DNA of 10,870 nt, from NCBI GenBank assembly GCA_947632575.1, contig CANRPV010000040.1, forward strand, positions 1-10,870. Direction: 5' to 3'. The stretch comes from an uncultured Eggerthellaceae bacterium (lineage in GTDB: Bacteria; Actinomycetota; Coriobacteriia; Coriobacteriales; Eggerthellaceae). Made by a program: the position numbers and the translations under genes. The notes beneath the pieces were generated by a model. It ran no database searches, was not told where the DNA came from, and saw nothing but the letters and a program-made list of their open reading frames with translations. Position 1 is the stretch's first letter, and every line of letters begins with the position of its first letter. Below are positions 1-6,030 of the stretch, piece after piece.

Positions 1-822
1 CGGGTGGGCTATCGTTGGCATGGGCATCCCGAGATCGATTTCTCCGACCCCAGTACGGTTCACTTCTATAAGGGCAGTATCGGCAATGTCTCGCTGCGCG
101 ATGACTACCATGAAGGTGATTTGAACTATCAATGTGTTTCCTACACAGTGACTATCAATAAAGAATTCTGGACTCCTCGCTTCCCGCTGGAGTCGCATCA
201 GATGCGCGTATACCTTGAGCCGACCGCGAACGTGAACGTGATCGTGCTCGACCCGGTACAAGACGAGTGCTACTACAATCCGAGCCTTTCCATCACCGGC
301 TTTGAGCTCACCCGCTTCGCGGTGACTCAAAACATCATCGCCGAGAATCAACCGCTGCTTAATCCCATCTACTCCGCCCATGAGTCGGGTCAGGTCTATA
401 AGACCGAGATCCTCTCCATGTTCGAGGTTGATCGTGCGGGTATCGGCCTGTACATCAAGTGCTGCATCGCTCTCTATGGCACCCTCGCCTGGATTCTGCT
501 GTGCCTCTACATCGCGACCTTCAGACGCGTCGATGCTCTTGGGATGATCGGAGCCGCATTCTTTGGCGCGGTTTCCAATGTCATGGTAGGATCGAACTTG
601 CTGCCCGACGCGTTGCAGATGGGTCTGGTCGAGTTCGTGAACTTCTTCGGCGTGGGCATCATCGTGGCCTCCACGGCGGTGGTCATCAGCATCAACACCA
701 TCCGCAAGGAGATTGGCAACGAATCTTTCGCTCAGTTCTATGGGCGTATTATGCTTTGCCTGTTCGCCGCGCTCGTCATCATCGGCAACATTGCCTTGCC
801 GCTGTCGGCGATGAACTTCTAA
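1..822 (+). CDS. Membrane protein resembling a pentameric ligand-gated ion channel subunit (5' end outside window)
   Basis: The reading frame is open at the left edge, so the true start lies upstream; residue numbers here count from the GTG at position 4. Residues 1-145 are a polar, beta-rich region containing FWTPRFPLESHQM (residues 55-67), which resembles the FPFDxQ segment of the extracellular domain of ligand-gated channels. Four hydrophobic segments follow at about 146-170, 176-199, 205-231 and 246-270, with almost no tail after the last. One long outer domain followed by exactly four helices is the topology of a pLGIC subunit; prokaryotic members lack the Cys-loop, as here. The segment GAAFFGAVSN through NLLPDAL fits the second-helix region of bacterial relatives, as I recall them. 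The ligand and ion are unknown. It could instead be an unrelated four-helix membrane protein with a beta outer domain. The stop is 29 bp before the ATG of ispF, so the two may be co-transcribed. Confidence 0.6.
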   Translation, partial: RVGYRWHGHPEIDFSDPSTVHFYKGSIGNVSLRDDYHEGDLNYQCVSYTVTINKEFWTPRFPLESHQMRVYLEPTANVNVIVLDPVQDECYYNPSLSITGFELTRFAVTQNIIAENQPLLNPIYSAHESGQVYKTEILSMFEVDRAGIGLYIKCCIALYGTLAWILLCLYIATFRRVDALGMIGAAFFGAVSNVMVGSNLLPDALQMGLVEFVNFFGVGIIVASTAVVISINTIRKEIGNESFAQFYGRIMLCLFAALVIIGNIALPLSAMNF

Positions 823-851
823 CGGTGATCTGAGAAAGGTAGCCCAAGCCT

Positions 852-1367
852 ATGACAGGAAACGAGAGGCCAAGGTCAGTGTTACGGATCGGTTTGGGCT
901 ATGACGTCCACGGATTTGCAGCAGGCCGGCGTCTCGTCATCGGTGGTGTCACGATTCCACACGATCGTGGCCTTGATGGGCACTCCGATGCCGATGTTTT
1001 ATGCCATGCGATCGCCGATAGTCTGCTAGGTGCGGCACGCGAGGGCGATATCGGCAAGCTTTTCCCCGACACGGATCCCCGCTATAAGGATGCGGACTCA
1101 CTTGAACTGTTAAGTCAGGTGGCCGCTTTCATACGCCAGAAGGGCTATGAGATCATCGACGTGGATTGTGTGATCGTGGCCCAGGCGCCGAAACTGTCGC
1201 CTTACCGGGACGCCATGCGTGAGCGTATCGCCACCGCGCTGGATATTGATAAGGACCAGATCGGCATCAAGGCTACCACCACTGAGCATCTTGGTTTTGA
1301 GGGTCGGGAAGAAGGTATCGGCGCTCAGGCCGTATGTCTCTTGGACAAAGCCGCTCCTAACGTTTAA
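852..1367 (+). CDS. ispF: 2-C-methyl-D-erythritol 2,4-cyclodiphosphate synthase
   Basis: IspF converts 4-diphosphocytidyl-2-C-methyl-D-erythritol 2-phosphate to the cyclic diphosphate with loss of CMP, in the cytosolic MEP route to isoprenoids. Numbered from the ATG at 852, the divalent-metal ligands are D18 and H20 in GLGYDVHGF and H52 in DADVLCHAIADSLLGAA; these match D8, H10 and H42 of the E. coli enzyme with a constant offset of ten. HSDAD and the C-terminal ATTTEHLGFEGREEGIGAQAV are also family signatures. The protein is 171 residues against about 160 usual. A GTG at 879 (residue 10) would give an N-terminus of MLRIGLGYDVH, which matches the usual family start and length; AGAGG at 865-869 could serve it. 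The ATG at 852 has only GAAAGG at 834-839, 12 bases away. The start is therefore open between 852 and 879; the identity is not in doubt. Confidence 0.96.
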   Translation: MTGNERPRSVLRIGLGYDVHGFAAGRRLVIGGVTIPHDRGLDGHSDADVLCHAIADSLLGAAREGDIGKLFPDTDPRYKDADSLELLSQVAAFIRQKGYEIIDVDCVIVAQAPKLSPYRDAMRERIATALDIDKDQIGIKATTTEHLGFEGREEGIGAQAVCLLDKAAPNV

Positions 1368-1389
1368 TCTTTCCTTCGAAGAAAAAATG

Positions 1390-1434
1390 AGGCCTTCGCT
1401 ATCAGGCAAAGCCGCAGTTGCTGCGGGAAGGTCT
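1390..1434 (+). other. Possible stem-loop in the cysS leader
   Basis: In the 106-bp gap between ispF and cysS, AGGCCTTC (1390-1397) can pair with GAAGGTCT (1427-1434) with one G-U pair, enclosing a second hairpin CCGCAG/CTGCGG (1412-1417 with 1421-1426). No T-run follows, so it is not a standard terminator, and no T-box sequence (TGGNACC-like) is present. It could be an attenuator, a processing site or chance. Confidence 0.3.
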
Positions 1435-1473
1435 CTTCATTCCTGTCAGGACTGATATATTCGAGGGGCGTCA

Positions 1474-2970
1474 ATGATCAAGCTCTATGACACAAAGCAG
1501 CGTCGCAAGGTTGAGCTGGAACCCATCCATGAAGGGGAAGTGCGCATGTATGTGTGCGGCCCCACGGTCTATAACCGCATCCATATCGGCAATGCCCGCA
1601 CTTTTATCTCCTTCGACACCATCCGCCGCTACCTTCAGTGGCGAGGCTATAAGGTCACCTTCGTCCAAAACATCACCGACGTGGACGATAAGATCATCAA
1701 CAAGGCCAACGAAGCCGGTGTGGAGCCAGCGGCGGTGGCCTCTGAGTATACGGAGCTTTTCATCGCCGATATGGATCGTGCCGCGGTGATGCCTCCAGAC
1801 ATTCGTCCTCGTGCCACCGAGGAGATTGACTCGATGATCTCCATGGTTGAGCGTCTCATCGATACGGGGCATGCCTATGAAGCTGAGGGCGACGTCTATT
1901 TCTCGGTGCGGTCCTACCCGGGCTACGGGGCGCTTTCGGGCCGTGACGTGGATGAGATGGAATCCGGCCATCGGGAGTTGCAGGCCGAGGGCTTAGGCCT
2001 TGAGGATCGTAAGCTCGACCCGCTGGACTTCGCGGTATGGAAAGCCGCCAAGCCGGGGGAGCCTTCATGGGATTCACCCTGGGGACCAGGTCGACCAGGT
2101 TGGCATATCGAATGCTCGGTGATGGCGGAGAAATACTTAGGGCTGCCTTTTGACATTCACGGTGGCGGCAGTGACCTCATCTTTCCCCATCATGAGAACG
2201 AACGGGCTCAATCGGAGGCGGCTTGCGGCTGCACCTTTGCAAAGTACTGGATGCATTCGGGGATGCTCCAGATCAACGCCGAGAAAATGAGTAAGTCGCT
2301 GGGAAACTTCCGACTTCTTCACGAAGTATTGGATCAAACGCGGCCAGAGGCGCTTCGGATGCTCATGCTGCAAACCCATTATCGCTCTCCTCTCGATTTC
2401 TCGGAGGAGCGCCTCGCGGAAGCCGATGTGGCTTTGAGTCGAATGGAGCAAGCCGTAAAGACCATCGATTGGCTTTGCCAGACGGCGCAGGAGGGAAGTG
2501 AAGCAGTCCTTGATGCCGATCGTCTGGAAGCTCTCGCAGCCGATCTTCGGAATGGCTTCCAACAATCCATGGATGACGATTTCAATGCCCCGGCGGCGCT
2601 CGGTTTTCTCTTCAGCTATGTGAGTGAGCTTAATGGCCTGTTGGGCAATCGCTCGATTGGCGCCGGCGATGTGGAAAATCTCCAGGCCGCGAAGGCGGTT
2701 CTGGTAGAGCTCACGGGTGTTTTGGGTATCGATCTCGAAGCTGGGGCCGAGGATGGCGACGACTATCCCGCTGAGGTGCTCGCACTGGCACAAAATCTCA
2801 TCGGTTTTGCGGGGGATCGCCCCGATGAGGCTGTCAATGCTCTGCTTGATGCCCGAACGGCGGCACGCAAAGCGAAGGATTGGGCTCAGGCCGATGGGAT
2901 TCGTGATGGCCTGGCTCAACTTGGTCTTGTGGTGGAAGACACGCCCCAGGGGCAGCGTATCAAACGATGA
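1474..2970 (+). CDS. cysS: Cysteinyl-tRNA synthetase
   Basis: This class I synthetase charges tRNA-Cys with cysteine in the cytosol. The 498-residue length is near the family norm of about 460-500. The zinc site that selects cysteine is complete: C28 in YVCGPTVY, C214 in WHIECSVM, and H239 and E243 in FPHHENE, with the same 25-residue spacing from C214 to H239 as in E. coli. The ATP-binding signatures are HIGN (residues 37-40) and KMSKS (271-275). The DALR-type anticodon region follows, and the C-terminus ends in the usual Ala/Lys-rich helix with a QADGIRDGLAQLG segment. The ATG is preceded by GAGGGG (1463-1468) at 5 bases, which settles the start. The stop overlaps the next start by ATGA, so the U32-family gene downstream should be translationally coupled. 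The ispF-cysS order is seen in many Gram-positive genomes. Confidence 0.98.
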   Translation: MIKLYDTKQRRKVELEPIHEGEVRMYVCGPTVYNRIHIGNARTFISFDTIRRYLQWRGYKVTFVQNITDVDDKIINKANEAGVEPAAVASEYTELFIADMDRAAVMPPDIRPRATEEIDSMISMVERLIDTGHAYEAEGDVYFSVRSYPGYGALSGRDVDEMESGHRELQAEGLGLEDRKLDPLDFAVWKAAKPGEPSWDSPWGPGRPGWHIECSVMAEKYLGLPFDIHGGGSDLIFPHHENERAQSEAACGCTFAKYWMHSGMLQINAEKMSKSLGNFRLLHEVLDQTRPEALRMLMLQTHYRSPLDFSEERLAEADVALSRMEQAVKTIDWLCQTAQEGSEAVLDADRLEALAADLRNGFQQSMDDDFNAPAALGFLFSYVSELNGLLGNRSIGAGDVENLQAAKAVLVELTGVLGIDLEAGAEDGDDYPAEVLALAQNLIGFAGDRPDEAVNALLDARTAARKAKDWAQADGIRDGLAQLGLVVEDTPQGQRIKR

Positions 2971-4328
2971 ATCGTCCTTTATCCATGGAGCTTTTGGCTC
3001 CGGCGGGCGGACGTGAGCAGCTACACGCCGCCTTACGATTCGGTGCTGATGCGGTCTATCTTGGTGTCGATCGCTTCAGCATGCGTGCCCGCGCCGCGAA
3101 TTTCAAGATCGATGATGTTCCCGCCGCCGTTGATTGCGCTCATCGCTTCGGGGCAAAAGTCTATGTCACCTGCAACGTGTTGATGAAGCCGGAGGACATG
3201 CGTGAGCTGCCGGCCTATTTCGAAGCGCTGGATCAGGCGGGAGTAGACGCCTTCATCATCGGAGATTTAGGGGCCATGCGCGTGGCACGACAGGTCGCGC
3301 CACGAGTGGCCCTTCACGTGAGTACCCAAGCCTCTATAACCAACGCCGAGGCGGCTCTAGCGTGGTATGAATTGGGAGCTCGGCGCATCGTTTGCGCGCG
3401 AGAACTCAGCTTGCAGGCTATCGCCGAGCTTCGATCAGCCATTCCGGAGGATCTCGAGCTTGAGGCGTTCGTCCATGGTTCCATGTGTATGGCCGTCTCC
3501 GGTCGTTGCCTTATCAGCTCATATCTCACGGGCAGATCCGCAAATCAAGGGCATTGCACCCAGCCCTGTCGCTGGAAGTACACGCTCGAGGAGGAAAAGC
3601 GTCCTGGTCAGCACTTTCCTATCGAGGAAGATGAGCAAGGCACCTTCATCATGAACGCCAAGGATATGAACCTTATTGATCACCTCGATGAGATCGCCGA
3701 CGCCGGTGTCCAGTCGATAAAGATTGAAGGGCGCAACAAAAAGGCTTTCTATGTGGCTACCGTCGTGAATGCCTATCGCCGGGTGCTTGATGGCGAGGAT
3801 CCCGAGCTGCTTCATGGTGAGCTTAACGCCGTGTCTCATCGGCCCTTTTCCACTGGCTTTTACTTTGGCACTCCGGATCAGGCGACAGATTTCGATGGCT
3901 ACGAGCAGGAAACCATGCACGTGGCAGATGTCGTGGCTTGCATTCCTCGTCGAGATTTCCTCACCCAGTGGTTCAAGGTGCGTAGCTTTAAGGGGGATCG
4001 ACAGAAGCTGGAAGCCTATAGCGAGCTTTTGGCCAACACTCCCCATACCGATGGCTACCTGGTTTTAACCCGTTGTCGCAATCGCTATGAGGAGGGGCAG
4101 GAGCTTGAGGTCTTAACGCCTGGGAGGCCCACCCAGAAGCTGGTCGTGAAAAACCTCATCTGGTATCCAGAGCCCAAAAAGGACGATCCTCATCCTCGTT
4201 TTGAAAAGGTGGAGGTGGCTAATCGCTCTTGTGCCATCTATGGTCTGCGATCTGATGAACCTATTCCTCCGGGGTCGTTTTTGCGGGTCCGCAGCTATCG
4301 GCGCTCCGCTCGCCATGGGGAAGCCTAA
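2967..4328 (+). CDS. U32-family (collagenase-like) protein, probable RNA hydroxylase of the TrhP/RlhA type
   Basis: The 453-residue protein begins with the MELLAPAGG segment and beta/alpha-barrel pattern of U32 proteins (GADAVYLG near the start). It carries the full U32 signature EAFVHGSMCMAVSGRC (C174, C181), followed by GRSANQGHCTQPCRWKY (C197, C201). These four cysteines are the expected iron-sulfur ligands of the family. U32 members were first named peptidases. Better-studied ones act in RNA hydroxylation, TrhP (YegQ) on tRNA U34 and RlhA on 23S rRNA, using prephenate-dependent chemistry. The arrangement and length here fit TrhP better than the short collagenase-like partner, but I cannot fix the RNA target. 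The ATG sits inside the cysS stop (ATGA overlap), which suggests coupled expression of two translation-related genes. The C-terminal part (about 320-453) is a beta-rich domain common in TrhP-like proteins. Confidence 0.9.
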   Translation: MNRPLSMELLAPAGGREQLHAALRFGADAVYLGVDRFSMRARAANFKIDDVPAAVDCAHRFGAKVYVTCNVLMKPEDMRELPAYFEALDQAGVDAFIIGDLGAMRVARQVAPRVALHVSTQASITNAEAALAWYELGARRIVCARELSLQAIAELRSAIPEDLELEAFVHGSMCMAVSGRCLISSYLTGRSANQGHCTQPCRWKYTLEEEKRPGQHFPIEEDEQGTFIMNAKDMNLIDHLDEIADAGVQSIKIEGRNKKAFYVATVVNAYRRVLDGEDPELLHGELNAVSHRPFSTGFYFGTPDQATDFDGYEQETMHVADVVACIPRRDFLTQWFKVRSFKGDRQKLEAYSELLANTPHTDGYLVLTRCRNRYEEGQELEVLTPGRPTQKLVVKNLIWYPEPKKDDPHPRFEKVEVANRSCAIYGLRSDEPIPPGSFLRVRSYRRSARHGEA

Positions 4329-4332
4329 GTCC

Positions 4333-5325
4333 ATGGAAGACCCCGCTTTCACACGACGCTGGGAGGCCTTGGGTCGTTTTATCGGCTCTCATATGATCTT
4401 TTTCGCTCCTGCTTGCTTGGTGGTGGGAGTGATCTTTGCTCCGTGGATTGGTTTTTTCAGGCCGATCGTGCCGACCTTGTTCATCTTTTTGAGCTTTCAG
4501 GGTTCGCTGAGAATTCGCCTGAAAGATCTCAATGCCATCGTGAGGCGGCCCATTCCGGCTTTAACGATACTGTTAGTGGCCTTTGTGGGCATGCCCCTTG
4601 CCGCCTGGGCCGCCTCGGCTCTCTTTTTTCCTGGTAACCATGATGTGATGACGGGCATGGTGTTGGAGTTCAGCGAGCCTTTAGCTGTCATGAGCTTCAT
4701 GTGGGTGAGCATGTACAGCGGAAATCTGGTGATGGCGCTGGTGGTGATCATGGTGAGCTCGGTTCTGGCCCCTCTCACTATGCCGCTGACCTTATCGCTG
4801 CTGGTGGGTGAGAACGTGGCGGTCGATTCTCTCGGCATCATGGGCCAGGTACTTTACATGGTGGCCATCCCCTCGATCATCGGTCTTTTCGTCAACGAAC
4901 GCAGCGGCGGGTGGGGCGCAAGGGTTCTCGCTCCGAAGCTGGTGACGCCTTCACGCCTGGTTATGCTCGTGGTGCTTACCGTAAACGCCACGGCGATGGC
5001 CAGCTATCTGAGCCAGATCAACTGGTCCACGCTCGGAATCGCGGTGCTCGTTTTGGCCTTCGTGATATTTGGCTACGCGCTTGGTCTGTTTATTGCGAGG
5101 CTGATGCGCTGTTCCTATGAGGACCGCATCACCTTTTGCTTTAGTTGCGGCATGCGAAATATCAGCTTGGGGGCCGTAATCGCCGCCGATTACTTTAGTG
5201 GGCCGGTGGTTTTCACCGTTCTCATTGCGATCATGTACCAGCAAATAACGGCGGCTTGCTATGGGAAGGCTCTTGAAAAAGCTCAGCGAAACCATGAAGC
5301 TTCTTCGAAAAAGCTGACGCCTTAG
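4333..5325 (+). CDS. Bile acid:sodium symporter (BASS) family transporter
   Basis: The 330-residue integral membrane protein has about nine hydrophobic segments spread through its length. Two family landmarks are visible. The first crossing region is YSGNLVMALVVIMVSS with APLTMPL, equivalent to the G(N/D)xxLSxxxTxxST...P pattern of BASS proteins. The second is FSCGMRNISLGAVIAADYF near the C-terminus, equivalent to the G.RN..LG motif, followed by a Q-rich helix (MYQQITAACYG). Family members move organic anions such as bile acids, pantothenate or other carboxylates with sodium; the substrate here is unknown. The frame is open back to 4201, but ATG 4333 is preferred: it lies 4 bp after the U32 stop, has GGGGAAG (4317-4323) at 9 bases, and yields the usual family length. 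ATG 4315 is a weaker alternative. It is probably the last gene of the cysS unit. Confidence 0.88.
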   Translation: MEDPAFTRRWEALGRFIGSHMIFFAPACLVVGVIFAPWIGFFRPIVPTLFIFLSFQGSLRIRLKDLNAIVRRPIPALTILLVAFVGMPLAAWAASALFFPGNHDVMTGMVLEFSEPLAVMSFMWVSMYSGNLVMALVVIMVSSVLAPLTMPLTLSLLVGENVAVDSLGIMGQVLYMVAIPSIIGLFVNERSGGWGARVLAPKLVTPSRLVMLVVLTVNATAMASYLSQINWSTLGIAVLVLAFVIFGYALGLFIARLMRCSYEDRITFCFSCGMRNISLGAVIAADYFSGPVVFTVLIAIMYQQITAACYGKALEKAQRNHEASSKKLTP

Positions 5326-5336
5326 CGAATTCATAG

Positions 5337-5355
5337 AGTCTCGGCTTTTGAGACT
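5337..5355. promoter_or_regulatory. Inverted repeat next to the promoter of the 99-residue gene
   Basis: AGTCTC (5337-5342) and GAGACT (5350-5355) form a perfect 6-bp dyad with a 7-base centre. It lies just upstream of, and touches, the extended -10 element. No T-run follows, so an operator is more likely than a terminator, though this is only positional inference. Confidence 0.35.
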
Positions 5356-5364
5356 TGCTATTAT
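5356..5364 (+). promoter_or_regulatory. Extended -10 promoter
   Basis: TGCTATTAT (TG at 5356-5357, TATTAT at 5359-5364) is an extended -10 element with five of six consensus bases. No good -35 is seen at 17 bp, as is common for the extended class. Transcription would begin near 5371, leaving a short leader of about 26 bases before the ATG at 5398. Confidence 0.55.
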
Positions 5365-5397
5365 GAGAAAACGTACATTCGAGTGAAAGGGGATTTC

Positions 5398-5697
5398 ATG
5401 GGAATTAAAGCTGATGAGGTTTTGGATATTTCCTATGATGACCTACCGGTCTATCTGCACACTCACCATTCCGTCTATATGGACGTCGACGGTGCCAGCT
5501 ATTATCTGACCGACGTCAACGATCGTTACTGGCGCGTCCAAGACACGACTAAGTTTAATGAGAAAAAGCACTATGTCGATTGTTCAGAACTCGTTCCTAC
5601 CATCAGCGAATTCCTCGAGCTTCCTTTTAAGGATGGGAAATCTATCAAGGATCTTTTTGAGACGGCGCAGTTTTATGCATCGGTGAAACCAGAGTGA
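5398..5697 (+). CDS. Small acidic protein of unknown function
   Basis: I do not recognise this 99-residue protein. It has no signal peptide or membrane segment, is acidic, rich in aromatic residues, and has one cysteine (DCSELV). The middle part (HSVYMDVDGASYYLTDVN, then RYWRVQDT) reads like short beta strands and the C-terminal third (TISEFLEL, IKDLFETAQFY) like helices, so a compact cytosolic domain is likely. The ATG is set by AGGGG (5388-5392) five bases upstream; an in-frame GTG at 5383 overlaps that site and is not a good start. It has its own extended -10 promoter and sits alone between the BASS gene and tRNA-Ala, so it appears monocistronic. Clean coding frame, good ribosome site and promoter argue for a real gene; function is open. 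Confidence 0.82.
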   Translation: MGIKADEVLDISYDDLPVYLHTHHSVYMDVDGASYYLTDVNDRYWRVQDTTKFNEKKHYVDCSELVPTISEFLELPFKDGKSIKDLFETAQFYASVKPE

Positions 5698-5699
5698 TC

Positions 5700-5727
5700 T
5701 TGGAAAGCGAGAAACTTGTGTTATAGT
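5700..5727 (+). promoter_or_regulatory. tRNA-Ala promoter
   Basis: TTGGAA (5700-5705) and TATAGT (5722-5727) are separated by 16 bp, close to housekeeping sigma consensus. The expected start near 5734 leaves about a ten-base leader before the tRNA at 5745. Confidence 0.7.
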
Positions 5728-5744
5728 AAGGCTCGCACTTTTTC

Positions 5745-5820
5745 GGGGCATTAGCTCAGCTGGGAGAGCGCATGGCTGGCAGCCATGAGGTCAGGGGTTC
5801 GATCCCCCTATGCTCCACCA
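5745..5820 (+). tRNA. tRNA-Ala (anticodon GGC)
   Basis: The acceptor arm GGGGCAT pairs with ATGCTCC with one G-U pair, and the 3' CCA is encoded (5818-5820). The D arm is GCTC...GAGC, the anticodon stem is CATGG/CCATG around the loop CTGGCAG (anticodon GGC, alanine GCC/GCU codons), and the T arm is AGGGG TTCGATC CCCCT. Length is 76 bases with CCA and all invariant positions look intact. It is flanked by its own promoter and terminator. Confidence 0.98.
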
Positions 5821-5829
5821 CGAATTATT

Positions 5830-5864
5830 GTCGGAGCCTCACAGGATGAGGCTCCGACTTTTTT
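5830..5864 (+). terminator. Intrinsic terminator after tRNA-Ala
   Basis: GTCGGAGCCTCA (5830-5841) and TGAGGCTCCGAC (5847-5858) form a perfect 12-bp stem with the loop CAGGA, followed at once by six T (5859-5864). It begins ten bases after the tRNA 3' end. Confidence 0.95.
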
Positions 5865-5892
5865 ATTCTGATTTTCTTGTTCGGGCCTTTCG

Positions 5893-6010
5893 TTTTCTTG
5901 CTGATCTCCCATTTTGTTGCCGGCTCTCTCTTTTGCCGCCGACCTTTTTGTTGCTGATCCCGTAATGTTGCCGGTCCCATTTTGTTGTTAATCTCATTTT
6001 GTTGCTGATC
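5893..6010. repeat. Degenerate tandem repeat, about seven units of 17 bp
   Basis: Units built on TTTTGTTGCTGATC recur between the tRNA terminator and the amidohydrolase. Their cores (TTGCTGATC or variants TTGCCGGTC, TTGTTAATC) start at 5898, 5917, 5936, 5951, 5968, 5985 and 6002. The last four are spaced exactly 17 bp; the first ones 15-19 bp. A period not divisible by three argues against a coding repeat. The block ends about ten bases before the ribosome site of the next gene. Function unknown; a multi-site regulator target or a slippage-derived minisatellite are both possible. Confidence 0.7.
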
Positions 6011-6030
6011 TTCCGATATCGAGGTGGCCC

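Noticed and set aside
459..833. Plus-strand 124-codon frame inside the channel-like gene
   Set aside because: Its product is Arg/His-rich and without pattern, as expected for an out-of-frame reading of helix-coding DNA.
1453..1461. TGATATATT resembling an extended -10 before cysS
   Set aside because: Transcription would start at about 1468, inside the ribosome site, leaving no usable leader.
2137..2919. Open 260-codon frame on the minus strand inside cysS
   Set aside because: It is fully antisense to a clear synthetase frame, lacks a ribosome site and reads as no known protein. Long antisense frames are common in GC-biased codon use.
5745..5820. Integration (att) site at tRNA-Ala
   Set aside because: I saw no second copy of the tRNA 3' end in the window, and no integrase; the repeats beside it are not tRNA-derived.
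5893..6010. CRISPR array
   Set aside because: Units are about 17 bp, adjoining and degenerate, with no unique spacers and no cas genes.
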